From contig CAKTEH010000008.1 in NCBI GenBank assembly GCA_934546935.1, positions 1-64,000 of the forward strand: a stretch of DNA of 64,000 bases, given 5' to 3'. Positions 54,238-63,724 of the stretch are shown here, one piece after another. Below the pieces are notes generated by a model that ran no database searches, was not told the DNA's origin, and saw only the letters and a program-made list of their open reading frames with translations. Position 1 is the stretch's first letter. Each line of letters starts with the position of its first letter. This stretch comes from an uncultured Eubacteriales bacterium (GTDB lineage: Bacteria > Bacillota > Clostridia > Oscillospirales > QAMX01). Made by a program: the position numbers and the translations under genes.

Positions 54238-57200
54238 ATGGCCAGAAAATTCAAGACCATGGACGGCAACAACGCGGCGGCATATGTGTCCTATGCGTTT
54301 ACCGAGGTCGCGGGCATCTATCCGATTACGCCCTCGAGCCCCATGGCAGACTATGTTGACCAGTGGGCAGCCGCCGGTCAGAAGAATATTTTCGGCACGA
54401 CTGTAAAAGTTGTGGAAATGCAGTCCGAAGCAGGCGCCGCAGGTACTGTCCACGGTTCTCTCGCCGCTGGTGCGCTGACGACGACCTATACCGCTTCCCA
54501 AGGCCTGCTGCTCATGATCCCGAACATGTATAAAATCGCGGGCGAGCTTCTGCCGGGCGTATTCCACGTTTCAGCCAGAACCGTCGCTTCCCATGCGCTG
54601 AATATTTTCGGCGACCATTCCGACGTTTATGCCTGCCGGCAGACCGGTTTTGCGATGCTCGCCGAGGGCAATGTCCAGGAAGTTATGGATCTTGCCGCCG
54701 TAGCGCACCTGGCTGCGATCAAAAGCCGCGTGCCTTTTTTGAACTTCTTTGATGGTTTCCGGACTTCCCACGAGATCCAGAAAATTGCAATCTGGGACTA
54801 TGATGATCTTAAGGAAATGTGCGATATGGACGCTGTTGAAGCGTTCCGTGCCCGTGCGCTGAATCCGGAGCATCCGGTTATGCGCGGTTCCCACCAGAAT
54901 GGCGATATCTTCTTCCAGAACCGTGAAGCATCCAACGCTTATTACGAAGCGGTTCCGGGCATCGTGGAAGAATACATGGATAAGGTCAATGCCAAGCTCG
55001 GCACGGACTATAAGCTTTTCAACTACTACGGCGCACCGGATGCGGACCGCGTCATCATTGCGATGGGATCTATCTGCGACGTCGCCGAAGAAGTTATTGA
55101 TTATCTCAATGCGCACGGCGAAAAAGTCGGCCTGATTAAGGTACGCCTGTACCGTCCGTTTGCCGCTGACCGCTTGATTTCCGCGTTGCCGAAGACTGCG
55201 AAGAAAGTTGCGGTTCTCGACCGTACTAAGGAACCCGGCGCACTTGGCGAGCCGCTCTACCTTGACGTCGTTACTGCTTTTGCCAATGCCGGTCTCGGCG
55301 TGAAAGTCATCGGCGGCCGCTACGGGCTTGGTTCCAAGGATACCCCGCCATCCTCCGTCTTTGCCGTTTATGAAGAGCTGGCGAAAGACGCCCCGAAGGC
55401 GCAGTTCACTCTTGGCATCAACGACGACGTGACCCATATGTCCCTCGAAGAGAAGCCGGCGCCCAATACTGCGGCGGAAGGCACCATCGAATGCAAGTTC
55501 TGGGGTCTCGGCGGCGACGGTACCGTTGGCGCGAATAAGAACTCCATCAAGATCATCGGTGATTATACCGATAAATACGTACAGGCTTACTTCCAGTATG
55601 ACTCGAAGAAGACCGGCGGTATTACGATTTCCCACCTGCGTTTCGGCGATAAGCCTATCCGCAGCCCGTATTATATCAATAAAGCTGACTTTGTCGCCTG
55701 CCATAACCCGTCTTACATCCTCAAGGGTTATAAGATGGTGCAGGACGTCAAGCCGGGCGGCGTTTTTATGATCAACTGTCAGTGGACGCCTGAAGAACTT
55801 GACCGCCACCTCAATGCGGAAACCAAGCGTTACATTGCAAAGAATAATATCCAGCTTTATATCATTAACGCGATTGACTTGTGTGCAAAGATCGGCATGG
55901 GCAAGCGCACCAATACGACCCTTCAGTCTGCATTCTTTACGCTGGCCAAAGTTATGCCGCAGGAAGAAGCTATCCAGCATATGAAGGACGCTGCCACGAA
56001 GTCCTACCTGCGTAAGGGTCAGGATGTCGTCGATATGAACCATAAGGCTATCGATGCCGGCGCTACCGCGTTTGTTAAGATCGACGTACCAGCCGCTTGG
56101 GCCGATGCAGTCGATGAAAAGGCTGACAAGGTTCTGGAAGGCCCGGACAAGCTCGTCAAGATGATCGAAAAGATTCAGGATCCGGTTAACCTCATGGACG
56201 GCGACAGCCTGCCGGTTTCCGCGTTTGTCGATCATGCAGACGGTACCTTTGAACAGGGCGCTTCTGCATATGAAAAGCGCGGTGTAGCCGTTTTGGTTCC
56301 TTCCTGGGATGCAACCAAGTGCGCGCAGTGCAACCAGTGCTCTTATGTCTGTCCGCATGCGACGATCCGCCCGTATATGGTCAATGAAGCAGAGCTGGCC
56401 GCTGCACCGGAAGGCTTTAAAGCTGTCCCGGTTAAGGCTGGTAAGGGTAAGGGCGTTTACAGCTATGCGCTGACGATTTCCCCGCTCGACTGCATGGGCT
56501 GCGGCGTTTGCGTGGGCGTTTGCCCGACCAAGGCACTGGCTATGAAGCCGCAGGAAGAGGAGCTTGGCGAACAGAAGAGCTTCGATTATGCGGTTAAGAA
56601 TATTACCGTTAAGGAAGAAACCACGGATAACACCGTCAAGGGCAGTCAGTTTAAAACTCCGCTCCTGGAGTTCTCCGGCTCCTGCGCAGGCTGTGCGGAA
56701 ACCGCATATGCCCGCCTGATTACCCAGCTGTTCGGTGACCGTATGTACATCTCTAACGCGACCGGTTGTTCCTCCATCTGGGGCGGCCCGGCTGCAACCA
56801 GCCCGTATACCGTCAACCAGGAAGGCCACGGCCCGGCATGGGCAAACTCCTTGTTTGAAGATAACGCAGAGCACGGCCTTGGCATGCATTTGGCCGTCAA
56901 GGTTCGCCGTGCAAAGCTTGCCGACACCGTCCGTAAGCTGATCGCGGTTGATTATTGTGATGCAGACCTTAAGGCTGCCGGACAGGCATGGCTTGATGCC
57001 ATGGACGATGCCGAAGGCTCCAAGGCCGCTGCGAAGAAGCTTATTGAAGAGCTGGAAGCCTCTGTGGATCCGGATCTGACTGGTACCCAGTGGGAGAAGG
57101 AGTGGCTTGCCAACGGCAAGAAGTGCACCTGCGAAGCCTGCACGCTTGGCCGTGAAATTCTGGCTGAGAAGGATATGCTCGTAAAGAAGTCCGTCTGGAT

Positions 57201-57852
57201 CTTCGGCGGCGACGGATGGGCATATGATATTGGATACGGCGGTCTTGATCACGTTATCGCAACCGGCGAAGACGTCAATATCATGGTCTTTGATACCGAA
57301 GTTTACTCCAACACCGGCGGACAGGCTTCTAAGGCCTCGAACATCGGTCAGGTTGCCCAGTTCGCAGCAGCCGGTAAGGCAATTGCGAAGAAGTCCCTGT
57401 CCGAAATTGCCATGGCTTACGGTTATGTCTATGTTGCACAGATTGCGATGGGCGCCAATCCTGCCCAGACAATCCGCGCTATCGCCGAGGCAGAAGCTTA
57501 TAAGGGCCCGTCCATTGTCATCGGCTACGCCCCGTGCGAAATGCACTCCATCAAGGGCGGCATGGTCAACTGCCAGAGCGAGATGAAGAAGGCTGTCGAG
57601 TGCGGTTACTGGAATCTGTTCCGTTATAATCCGGCACTCAAGGCTGAAGGCAAGAACCCCTTCACGCTCGACTCCAAGGCTCCGGCCGGCGGTTATCGTG
57701 ATTTCCTGATGAATGAAGCCCGTTACAGCTCCCTGGCCCGTGCAAATCCTGATCGTGCAAACGAACTGTTTGCCGAGAGTGAGGAAGCTGCAAAAGAGCG
57801 CTATGCGCACCTGCAGCGTCTGATCAAGCTCTATGCTCCGGAAGAAGCATAA
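54238..57852 (+). CDS. nifJ: Pyruvate:ferredoxin (flavodoxin) oxidoreductase
   Basis: 1204 aa, one-chain homodimeric PFOR. In order: domain I GIYPITPSSPMADYVDQWA, domain II with the KxxxxREPG-like VLDRTKEPGALGEPLYLDV near 330, domain III with GLGGDGTVGANKNSIKIIG near 420, a 2x4Fe-4S domain (CAQCNQCSYVCPHA and CMGCGVCVGVCPTKAL, about 695-760), and the TPP domain with CAGCAET, GGDGWAYDIGYGGLDHVIA and NTGGQASKAS. The proximal-cluster cysteines (CAGC, CKCTCEAC-type) are present. It turns pyruvate and CoA into acetyl-CoA, CO2 and reduced ferredoxin. AGGAGG precedes the ATG. High-expression codon use explains the long open frame on the other strand. Confidence 0.98.
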   Translation: MARKFKTMDGNNAAAYVSYAFTEVAGIYPITPSSPMADYVDQWAAAGQKNIFGTTVKVVEMQSEAGAAGTVHGSLAAGALTTTYTASQGLLLMIPNMYKIAGELLPGVFHVSARTVASHALNIFGDHSDVYACRQTGFAMLAEGNVQEVMDLAAVAHLAAIKSRVPFLNFFDGFRTSHEIQKIAIWDYDDLKEMCDMDAVEAFRARALNPEHPVMRGSHQNGDIFFQNREASNAYYEAVPGIVEEYMDKVNAKLGTDYKLFNYYGAPDADRVIIAMGSICDVAEEVIDYLNAHGEKVGLIKVRLYRPFAADRLISALPKTAKKVAVLDRTKEPGALGEPLYLDVVTAFANAGLGVKVIGGRYGLGSKDTPPSSVFAVYEELAKDAPKAQFTLGINDDVTHMSLEEKPAPNTAAEGTIECKFWGLGGDGTVGANKNSIKIIGDYTDKYVQAYFQYDSKKTGGITISHLRFGDKPIRSPYYINKADFVACHNPSYILKGYKMVQDVKPGGVFMINCQWTPEELDRHLNAETKRYIAKNNIQLYIINAIDLCAKIGMGKRTNTTLQSAFFTLAKVMPQEEAIQHMKDAATKSYLRKGQDVVDMNHKAIDAGATAFVKIDVPAAWADAVDEKADKVLEGPDKLVKMIEKIQDPVNLMDGDSLPVSAFVDHADGTFEQGASAYEKRGVAVLVPSWDATKCAQCNQCSYVCPHATIRPYMVNEAELAAAPEGFKAVPVKAGKGKGVYSYALTISPLDCMGCGVCVGVCPTKALAMKPQEEELGEQKSFDYAVKNITVKEETTDNTVKGSQFKTPLLEFSGSCAGCAETAYARLITQLFGDRMYISNATGCSSIWGGPAATSPYTVNQEGHGPAWANSLFEDNAEHGLGMHLAVKVRRAKLADTVRKLIAVDYCDADLKAAGQAWLDAMDDAEGSKAAAKKLIEELEASVDPDLTGTQWEKEWLANGKKCTCEACTLGREILAEKDMLVKKSVWIFGGDGWAYDIGYGGLDHVIATGEDVNIMVFDTEVYSNTGGQASKASNIGQVAQFAAAGKAIAKKSLSEIAMAYGYVYVAQIAMGANPAQTIRAIAEAEAYKGPSIVIGYAPCEMHSIKGGMVNCQSEMKKAVECGYWNLFRYNPALKAEGKNPFTLDSKAPAGGYRDFLMNEARYSSLARANPDRANELFAESEEAAKERYAHLQRLIKLYAPEEA

Positions 57853-57872
57853 ATTTAAGCTTTAAAAAGATT

Positions 57873-57909
57873 GCGTCCCCTGCGGAATTTCCGCAGGGGA
57901 CGCTTTTGT
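57873..57909 (+). terminator. Intrinsic terminator of the PFOR gene
   Basis: 13-bp stem GCGTCCCCTGCGG/CCGCAGGGGACGC (57873-57885 with 57891-57903), then TTTTGTG. Confidence 0.92.
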
Positions 57910-57910
57910 G

Positions 57911-57939
57911 TTGCACAAAAGCGCCGCATTTGCTATAAT
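57911..57939 (+). promoter_or_regulatory. Promoter of the serine hydrolase gene
   Basis: TTGCAC, 17-base spacer, TATAAT with an extended TGC before it. It starts right after the PFOR terminator. Confidence 0.88.
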
Positions 57940-58050
57940 TTATAGGGAAATACAGATCATACGCAGCGCGCTGTGCGTTGTACGCATGAAAATCGGATCG
58001 ATATCGCCAAAAAATCTCGTTTTTATGAGAATGGAGAAAGGACAGCCTGT

Positions 58051-59493
58051 ATGAAAAACATGATTTTCCATGACGCCCCGTCCAAAAACGCCCCGTTTAT
58101 TTCCGAGCGTTGCAGCCGCGCGGCAATTGCGCGTTTTCTTGCAAAAGCAAAGGAAAAAAAGGTCGATGTCCATGCGTTTCAGGTCTGGCGCGATAACGAG
58201 CTTATGCTGCGCGCCTCGCTCCCGCCTTATGACTGTCTCGATAAGCGTCTTTACTATTCGCTGTCCAAAAGCTTCACGGCAACCGCCGTCGGCCTGGCCT
58301 GCGATGAAGGGCTTTTAACGACGGACACCCGCATTATGGATATTTTTCCGGATAAACTGCCGTCGGTTGTCAGCGACAATCTTGCCGCGTGCCGTGTGCG
58401 CCATGTGCTCTCCATGAATTCCGGTATTGAAACCCCAGCGCGCAATGCCTGCTTCGATAGCGACGATCTTGCACGTACATATCTTGCCTGCGATTTTAAA
58501 TACAAGCCAGGCACGCATTTCATGTATGATACAGGCGCGACCGCCTTTCTTGCCGCAATCGTCAAAAAGCTTACGGGGCTCAGCGCGCTGGATTATCTGG
58601 ATATCAAGCTCTTTTCCCGCATGGGCATTCGTGACGTCTATTGGGACCGGACGGCTGACGGCCATATCCAGGGCGGGACGGGCCTGCATGCCTCCTGCGA
58701 CGATGCGGCGAAGCTTGGCCTGCTCTACCTTAACCGCGGTGTTTGGAACGGCGAACGCCTGCTCAGCGAAGCATGGGTCGCGGAAGCCTCCGCAATGCAT
58801 TCCGACAATCGTCCCTCCGACTGGCCGGATTGGGAGAGCGGATATGGTTATCAGTTTTGGATCTGCTCGCGCGGCGGTTATCGCGGCGACGGCGCCTTTG
58901 GCCAGTATTGTTTTATACTTCCGGATCAGAATGTTGTTGCGGCTGCGTTGTGCGAAGCGGAAAATCTGCAAAACGCCGTGGATGTTGTTCATGAGCTGGC
59001 GCTGGAACTGTTTAATGGAGAGCGTGGATGTGAGGATGTTGAATCCGTGATGCAAAGCTTTTATGCTATGCCGCGCACAAAGGCTCCCGATTTCCCGTAT
59101 CCGGAATACTTTAAAGCGCCGGAAAATCCTTACGGGATTACCGATTTGAAGCTGGATACCGATGGAGATACGTTTATATTCTCCGTGTCTGACGGATTCA
59201 GCCTAACCTCTGTCCGCTGCGGCAATGGCTGCTGGGTTGATAACCGCGTTTCTTTGGAAATGCTTATGGCGCCTAATGCACCGGATATCAGGATTCAAAC
59301 CAGCGAACGGACTGCAGGGATTTCCGCAGCCTACACTGTCGCCGACGGCGAGATTAGAGCCGAGCTGCGCTGCCGCTACAGCCCGCACCATGTTACATCG
59401 TGCTTTACAAAGACGCGGGCAGGCGTAAAATGGACGCTCTCCGGCCTGCGTATCCCGGAAGGTATGCAGAGTTTGGAATTTACAAAGCTGTGA
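58051..59493 (+). CDS. Beta-lactamase-fold serine hydrolase
   Basis: 480 aa, no signal peptide. The class C beta-lactamase/DD-peptidase-like domain (about 1-345) shows YYSLSKSFTATAVGLACDEGLL with SxxK near residue 73, VRHVLSMNSGI near 118 and FMYDTGATAFLAAIVKKLTG near 158, where YDT takes the place of YxN. The third motif may be the GAFGQY stretch. A beta-rich C-terminal region (about 380-480) is unassigned. Cytoplasmic location suggests an esterase, amidase or peptidase rather than antibiotic resistance. The ATG at 58051 has GAGAAAGGA upstream. Single-gene unit. Confidence 0.87.
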   Translation: MKNMIFHDAPSKNAPFISERCSRAAIARFLAKAKEKKVDVHAFQVWRDNELMLRASLPPYDCLDKRLYYSLSKSFTATAVGLACDEGLLTTDTRIMDIFPDKLPSVVSDNLAACRVRHVLSMNSGIETPARNACFDSDDLARTYLACDFKYKPGTHFMYDTGATAFLAAIVKKLTGLSALDYLDIKLFSRMGIRDVYWDRTADGHIQGGTGLHASCDDAAKLGLLYLNRGVWNGERLLSEAWVAEASAMHSDNRPSDWPDWESGYGYQFWICSRGGYRGDGAFGQYCFILPDQNVVAAALCEAENLQNAVDVVHELALELFNGERGCEDVESVMQSFYAMPRTKAPDFPYPEYFKAPENPYGITDLKLDTDGDTFIFSVSDGFSLTSVRCGNGCWVDNRVSLEMLMAPNAPDIRIQTSERTAGISAAYTVADGEIRAELRCRYSPHHVTSCFTKTRAGVKWTLSGLRIPEGMQSLEFTKL

Positions 59494-59526
59494 GACTTCC
59501 GTGAAAAGAATAAGTTTATTGCTTAT

Positions 59527-59563
59527 AAAAAGCCGTGTATTGCGAAAATGCACGGCTTTTTAT
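59527..59563 (+). terminator. Intrinsic terminator after the serine hydrolase gene
   Basis: The stem AAAAAGCCGTG/CACGGCTTTTT (59527-59537 with 59551-59561) with a 13-base loop. Confidence 0.88.
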
Positions 59564-59646
59564 AATGCTTTGCTTGTTTTTTCTTTAACAGAGAAACTGC
59601 CTTTATATTTTACTTTTCTTCTATGGCCTATTGGGAAAAAGAATGA

Positions 59647-59652
59647 TATAAT
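59647..59652 (+). promoter_or_regulatory. -10 element of pepT
   Basis: TATAAT, 37 bases before the ATG. No matching -35 box is evident at the right distance. Confidence 0.5.
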
Positions 59653-59688
59653 AGAACAAAATCCGATATAAAGGAGAAATTTTTTGTT

Positions 59689-60897
59689 ATGCGAGCTTAC
59701 GAAAGATTACTTGACTATGTCCGTATATCTACGCCGAGCGACGAGGGAAGCGAGACTGCGCCATCGAGCGCCTGCCAGTTTGACCTTGCGAAGCTTCTTG
59801 TGCAGCAGCTGCGCGACATGGGGATTGAAAACGCACATGTAGACGATAAATGCTATGTTTATGCGTCAATTCCGGCCACGCCGGGCCTTGAGGAAAAGCC
59901 GGCGCTCGGTTTGATTGCGCATATGGACACGGTTTCGGATTTTGCTGCTCAGCCCGTTAATCCACAGGTTCATGAGAATTATAATGGCGAGGATCTTATC
60001 CTGGGCAAAAGCGGACGCGTGCTGGAGGTTTCGAAATTTCCTTGGCTTGCCGAATGGAAGGGACAGACGCTGATTACCTCCGATGGCGAAACGATCCTCG
60101 GTGCCGACGATAAAGCGGGCATTGCCGAAATTATGACGCTGTGCCAGCGGATTATGACGCGCGGGATTGCACACGGCAAGATTTGCATCGGTTTTACGCC
60201 TGACGAAGAGATCGGACGCGGCGCGGATTATTTCGATGTAGAGGCATTCGGTGCGGATTATGCGTATACCGTCGACGGCGGTCTGGCCGGCGGTATCGAA
60301 TATGAAAACTTCAATGCTGCGGCTGCGCATATTGTTTTCCATGGCTATAATGTCCATCCGGGCAGTTCCAAGGATCTGATGATTAACGCCGCGCTGCTTG
60401 CCTGCCGCTTTAATGAAATGCTGCCGGTGGGTCAGACGCCGCGCGATACGGAGGGTTATGAGGGTTTCTTCCATCTCGTCGGCATGACGGGCGAGGTTGC
60501 GCAGGCAACGCTTGACTATATTATCCGCGATCATGATGCGCGTAAATTCGAAGAGAAAAAGCGGAAAATTGGACAGATTGCGGATGAGCTTAACCGGGTT
60601 TATGGTGCGGGTACAGTGGAATACACGATCCGTGAGCAGTACCGCAACATGCGGGAAAAACTGGAAACCTGCATGTTCCTGATCGATAATGCCAAAAAAG
60701 CGGCTGTGTCTGTGGGGCTTACGCCTTCGGTTGAACCGATCCGCGGAGGGACCGACGGTGCACGCCTGAGCTTTATGGGGCTTCCGTGCCCGAACTTAGG
60801 GACCGGCGCGGGAGCTGGACACGGCCCGTATGAGCACGCTAATGCGGAAGCGATGGATCAGATTGTAGATATGCTGGAAGCTTTAATCAGGATGTGA
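59689..60897 (+). CDS. pepT: Peptidase T (tripeptide aminopeptidase, M20 family)
   Basis: 402 aa. M20 metallopeptidase with IAHMDTVSDF near residue 85 (first metal ligand and Asp), ETILGADDKAGIAEIMTL near 140 (bridging Asp), GFTPDEEIGRGADYFD near 172 (catalytic Glu pair), DGGLAGGIEYENFNAA and HGYNVHPGSSKDLM near 225, GGTDGARLSFMGLPCPNLGTGAGAGHGPYEHA near 350 (last His). It removes the N-terminal residue from tripeptides in the cytoplasm. GGAG lies 12 bases before the ATG. Confidence 0.97.
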   Translation: MRAYERLLDYVRISTPSDEGSETAPSSACQFDLAKLLVQQLRDMGIENAHVDDKCYVYASIPATPGLEEKPALGLIAHMDTVSDFAAQPVNPQVHENYNGEDLILGKSGRVLEVSKFPWLAEWKGQTLITSDGETILGADDKAGIAEIMTLCQRIMTRGIAHGKICIGFTPDEEIGRGADYFDVEAFGADYAYTVDGGLAGGIEYENFNAAAAHIVFHGYNVHPGSSKDLMINAALLACRFNEMLPVGQTPRDTEGYEGFFHLVGMTGEVAQATLDYIIRDHDARKFEEKKRKIGQIADELNRVYGAGTVEYTIREQYRNMREKLETCMFLIDNAKKAAVSVGLTPSVEPIRGGTDGARLSFMGLPCPNLGTGAGAGHGPYEHANAEAMDQIVDMLEALIRM

Positions 60898-61016
60898 GGG
60901 ATAATCCCCTTTGGATCAGGATCCCCTATTTTCCTGAAAGTTGCTTAATGCAGCAAAAGCATAAGGCTTCTGTTGATATGTAAGATAGCGGAAGCGCGGA
61001 AAAGCGCGGCGGTCGT

Positions 61017-61077
61017 CAGACCGTTGACAGCCACAGCGGTCTGGTGTGAACTGCCGTGGCTGTTTCTGTATTTTTCC
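61017..61077 (+). promoter_or_regulatory. Possible attenuator: two mutually exclusive hairpins
   Basis: CAGACCG (61017-61023) can pair with CGGTCTG (61037-61043). Alternatively ACAGCCAC (61027-61034) plus CGG pair with CCG and GTGGCTGT (61054-61063), followed by TTCTGTATTTTT, a terminator-like layout. The two structures share bases and cannot coexist. They lie about 130 bases before the XRE/zinc-ribbon gene, whose own promoter may be downstream, so the element could instead end a pepT transcript. The remainder of 60898-61174 contains nothing I can call. Confidence 0.45.
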
Positions 61078-61174
61078 CGGCTATGTGATAACATGGGACC
61101 CGGCAGGCCTGCCAATGGGAATCTGGCTGTGGAAGCAGGGAAACAGCAAGTTGCTTTTCTGGATGCGGATCCGC

Positions 61175-61183
61175 TGATATAAT
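61175..61183 (+). promoter_or_regulatory. Extended -10 promoter element
   Basis: TGATATAAT, 22 bases before the XRE gene's start; the -35 box is poor. Confidence 0.6.
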
Positions 61184-61205
61184 ACCTGTATTGGAGGTGG
61201 AACCC

Positions 61206-61970
61206 ATGGAAACAAAGAATGTAATATTGGAACTTCGTACAAAGAAGGGCTTATCTCAGGATGAATTGGCGAAGAGAGTCATGGTGACCAGACAGGCAGT
61301 TTCCCGTTGGGAAAACGGTGAAACGGTTCCCAATACAGAGACGCTGAAACTCTTGTCAAAGGAATTCAATGTGACGATCAATACACTCTTAGGCGCGCCC
61401 AAGCAGCTGATCTGTCAGTGCTGCGGCATGCCTCTGGAGGATGAGATCGTTGGTCATGACCGCGATGGTTCTTTGAATGAGAACTACTGCCGGTGGTGCT
61501 ACGCCGACGGAACTTACACCTACAGCAATATGGATGATCTGATCGATGTGTGCGTGAAGCATCTCGTAAAGGAAGGCTTTACCGAGGAACAGGCGCGCAC
61601 TCATATGAAAGCAACGCTTCCGACATTGGATTACTGGAAGAGATATGAAGAACTCAGCGATCATGGACAGTTTGAAGGGTTCAAGGCGCAGCTGATTCAG
61701 GAGATCAACGACCTTCATATTGCGGGGATGCCAAAGGTGGAAAAGCTGAATGCACTGGTTGGCGCCTATGTGAATCTGGCCTATCCGCTGCCGAGCGGTG
61801 CAAGCGTAAAATTTTTAAATGACCAGACGACATATCTGGGCAATCAGTTGGAATCTGAATTCGGCGGCAACAGATGTTTTGGAGTTCTGGCAAGCATGGA
61901 ATTTATCATGGTCTGCACATATGAGGCAGATGGCGCAGATCCGGAATTGCTTCTTTATCAGAAACGATAA
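61206..61970 (+). CDS. XRE-type DNA-binding protein with zinc-ribbon domain
   Basis: 254 aa. An N-terminal Cro/C1-type helix-turn-helix (residues 5-60, LRTKKGLSQDELAKRVMVTRQAVSRWENG) is followed by a zinc ribbon with C70-x2-C73 and C95-x2-C98 (ICQCCGMPL ... ENYCRWCYADG), then an alpha-helical segment (about 105-170), and a C-terminal domain rich in hydrophobics and with GNRCFGVLASMEFIMVCTYEA (about 195-254), possibly ligand-sensing and related to DUF3786. GGAGGTGG precedes the ATG. It probably regulates its own or a nearby unit; the signal is unknown. Confidence 0.85.
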   Translation: METKNVILELRTKKGLSQDELAKRVMVTRQAVSRWENGETVPNTETLKLLSKEFNVTINTLLGAPKQLICQCCGMPLEDEIVGHDRDGSLNENYCRWCYADGTYTYSNMDDLIDVCVKHLVKEGFTEEQARTHMKATLPTLDYWKRYEELSDHGQFEGFKAQLIQEINDLHIAGMPKVEKLNALVGAYVNLAYPLPSGASVKFLNDQTTYLGNQLESEFGGNRCFGVLASMEFIMVCTYEADGADPELLLYQKR

Positions 61971-62193
61971 GCCTGTCTGCGCAGGAAAATTGAAAATCTT
62001 TCCGCTGTAAAGACACCGGCAGCTTCCGGCCTGCCGGACAGACAGAAGGGCGCACCTCTATGCGGGATCCCCCATATGCGCTCTGTGAGACTGGACTCCC
62101 CTCGAACATCTGAATGTCCGGGGCACCCTGCATCACCGGTTCCGAACAGAGGCCGTATTCCTTGCGCTGTTTTGTGTCTGCCCTCTTAAGAAA

Positions 62194-62234
62194 GCAAAAG
62201 GCGTGACCGCTTCCGTCACGCCTTTTGCCTGTTT
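62194..62234. terminator. Intrinsic terminator after the XRE gene
   Basis: 14-bp stem GCAAAAGGCGTGAC/GTCACGCCTTTTGC (62194-62207 with 62215-62228), then CTGTTTT. It lies 224 bases past the XRE stop codon; nothing codes in between. Confidence 0.88.
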
Positions 62235-62327
62235 TACTGCCCCCGGATACTTGCCCTATAAAGCCCGCGGATTTTTTAATCTTGCCAAGGCAGCAGAAAC
62301 ACAGGCTCTTGTAGTTATTGAAAGCAT

Positions 62328-62364
62328 AAAAAGCGGCGTTTCCAACCGGAAACGCCGCTTTTTA
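62328..62364 (-). terminator. Intrinsic terminator of tldD-pmbA
   Basis: 17-bp stem TAAAAAGCGGCGTTTCC/GGAAACGCCGCTTTTTA (62328-62344 with 62348-62364), 23 bases past the leftward pmbA stop codon. Confidence 0.9.
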
Positions 62365-62386
62365 CATTTCCTCAGAGGTATGCTGC

Positions 62387-63724
62387 CTATTCGCCGGCAA
62401 CCATTAACTCACGGATCAACAGCGACGGGAGTGCAAAAATACCGTTTGCCGAAGGGGAAACGCGTACGTCATTACCTACGCATACGACGTCCTTCAAAAG
62501 GCTCAGGAAGTTGCCTGCAATGGTGATCCGGTCGATAGGACGGACAATTTTGCCATTTTCTACTAAGAAACCGGAAGAAAGCAGGGAAAAATCACCTGAA
62601 ATCGGATTTAAACCTGCATGAAGGCCGCTTACGTCCGTAATTACAAGGCCGTTTCCAAGCTTTTCCAGCATTGTCTCGTAAGTGTCGGTACCAGGCGCGA
62701 CGATGAAGTTTGTCGGCGCAACGGAAACCGGAGAAGCTGCGGAAGCGCGGTAGGCGTTGGCAGTGGATTCCACCCCTGCCTTGCGCGCGGTTTTGAGATT
62801 GTGTAAAAACCCAGTAAAGACGCCGTCTTTAACCAACATTGTTGCGCAGGAAGGTGTCCCTTCATCGTCAAAAGCGCGCGGGCTGCGGGCGTCAAAGGGA
62901 TCGTCACAGATGTTAATACAGGCTGCGGCAATGGTTTCGCCCTCCCGCCCGGCCAGAGGGGAAAGCCCCTTCTGTGCGTCTTCTGCGGAAAAGATATCCG
63001 AGAACGCGTCAAAGAAGTCGCAGGCCGCTGTGTTTTTTAATACAATTGGGTAGGCCCCGGAGGGTGCGGGGGAAGCGCCGAGCATGGAGGCAGCGATTTC
63101 CCCTGCTTCTTTTGCGCAGTCTTGTATATTCAAAATATCCTTTCCGAAACGGAGGGCAAAACCGTCGCGCTGCTCATCGGAGCCCGGCTGCATGGCGATG
63201 GGGACTGTATAGGCGAGGGACTGACGGCTATCGCGGGCGGCGTCAAGGCCGAGTGTATTGGAGATGTGCAGATGGGAATGGCCGCAGCTGAGACTGGTCG
63301 CCTGTACGCGCGCAATTTTGTCATTGGCCTGCGCGGCAGCTTGTTCCAGTTCACGGGCAAGCGCAATACGCTGCTCCGGCTCCATATCGCATACGGGTTG
63401 CTCCGGGGCCTGGACAGCAGCATATTCCTGCGGGCCCTGCATTGGAGAAAGGTCTTCGCTTTCAATCGAACGTGCGTTGTCAACTGCACGGGCGGCAAGC
63501 TGCGCGGGATCGGAAAAATTTTCGGTATAGGCATAGCCGTTTTTGCCATCGAGCTCGACGCGCAGTCCGAAGCCATAGGCATTGGAAACGCTGTAACTGT
63601 CAATTTCCCCGGAAAGAATCCCGACGCGGAAATTTTCATTTTCAATATAAACGCCTTCGGCAGCTTTTGCACCCAGCGCCAAAGCCGCGTCGAATGCGGC
63701 GTTTTTAAATTCCTGATAGGTCAT
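62387..63724 (-). CDS. pmbA: PmbA/TldE-type metalloprotease-family subunit
   Basis: 445 aa. Features: ENENFRVGILSGEIDSYSVSNAYGFGLRVELDGKNGYAYTENFS near the start, LSPLAGREGETI near 275, RSPRAFDDEGTPSCATMLVKDGVFTGFLHNLKTARKAG near 300 and a C-terminal LHAGLNPISGDFSLLSSGFLVENGKI. TldD-PmbA heterodimers process peptides such as microcin B17 precursors and CcdA; PmbA is the non-catalytic partner. The ATG at 63724 overlaps the tldD stop (TAATG). The catalytic HExxxH, as expected, is not in this subunit. Confidence 0.95.
   Translation of the reverse strand: MTYQEFKNAAFDAALALGAKAAEGVYIENENFRVGILSGEIDSYSVSNAYGFGLRVELDGKNGYAYTENFSDPAQLAARAVDNARSIESEDLSPMQGPQEYAAVQAPEQPVCDMEPEQRIALARELEQAAAQANDKIARVQATSLSCGHSHLHISNTLGLDAARDSRQSLAYTVPIAMQPGSDEQRDGFALRFGKDILNIQDCAKEAGEIAASMLGASPAPSGAYPIVLKNTAACDFFDAFSDIFSAEDAQKGLSPLAGREGETIAAACINICDDPFDARSPRAFDDEGTPSCATMLVKDGVFTGFLHNLKTARKAGVESTANAYRASAASPVSVAPTNFIVAPGTDTYETMLEKLGNGLVITDVSGLHAGLNPISGDFSLLSSGFLVENGKIVRPIDRITIAGNFLSLLKDVVCVGNDVRVSPSANGIFALPSLLIRELMVAGE

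Noticed and set aside
54571..57810. 1079-codon open frame on the strand opposite the PFOR gene
   Set aside because: It is the mirror of a highly biased, highly expressed gene. It has no plausible protein motifs, and the PFOR reading is certain.
62000..62190. Possible recombinase or other gene remnant in the gap after the XRE gene
   Set aside because: No open frame or repeat supports it; only the two terminators further right are clear.
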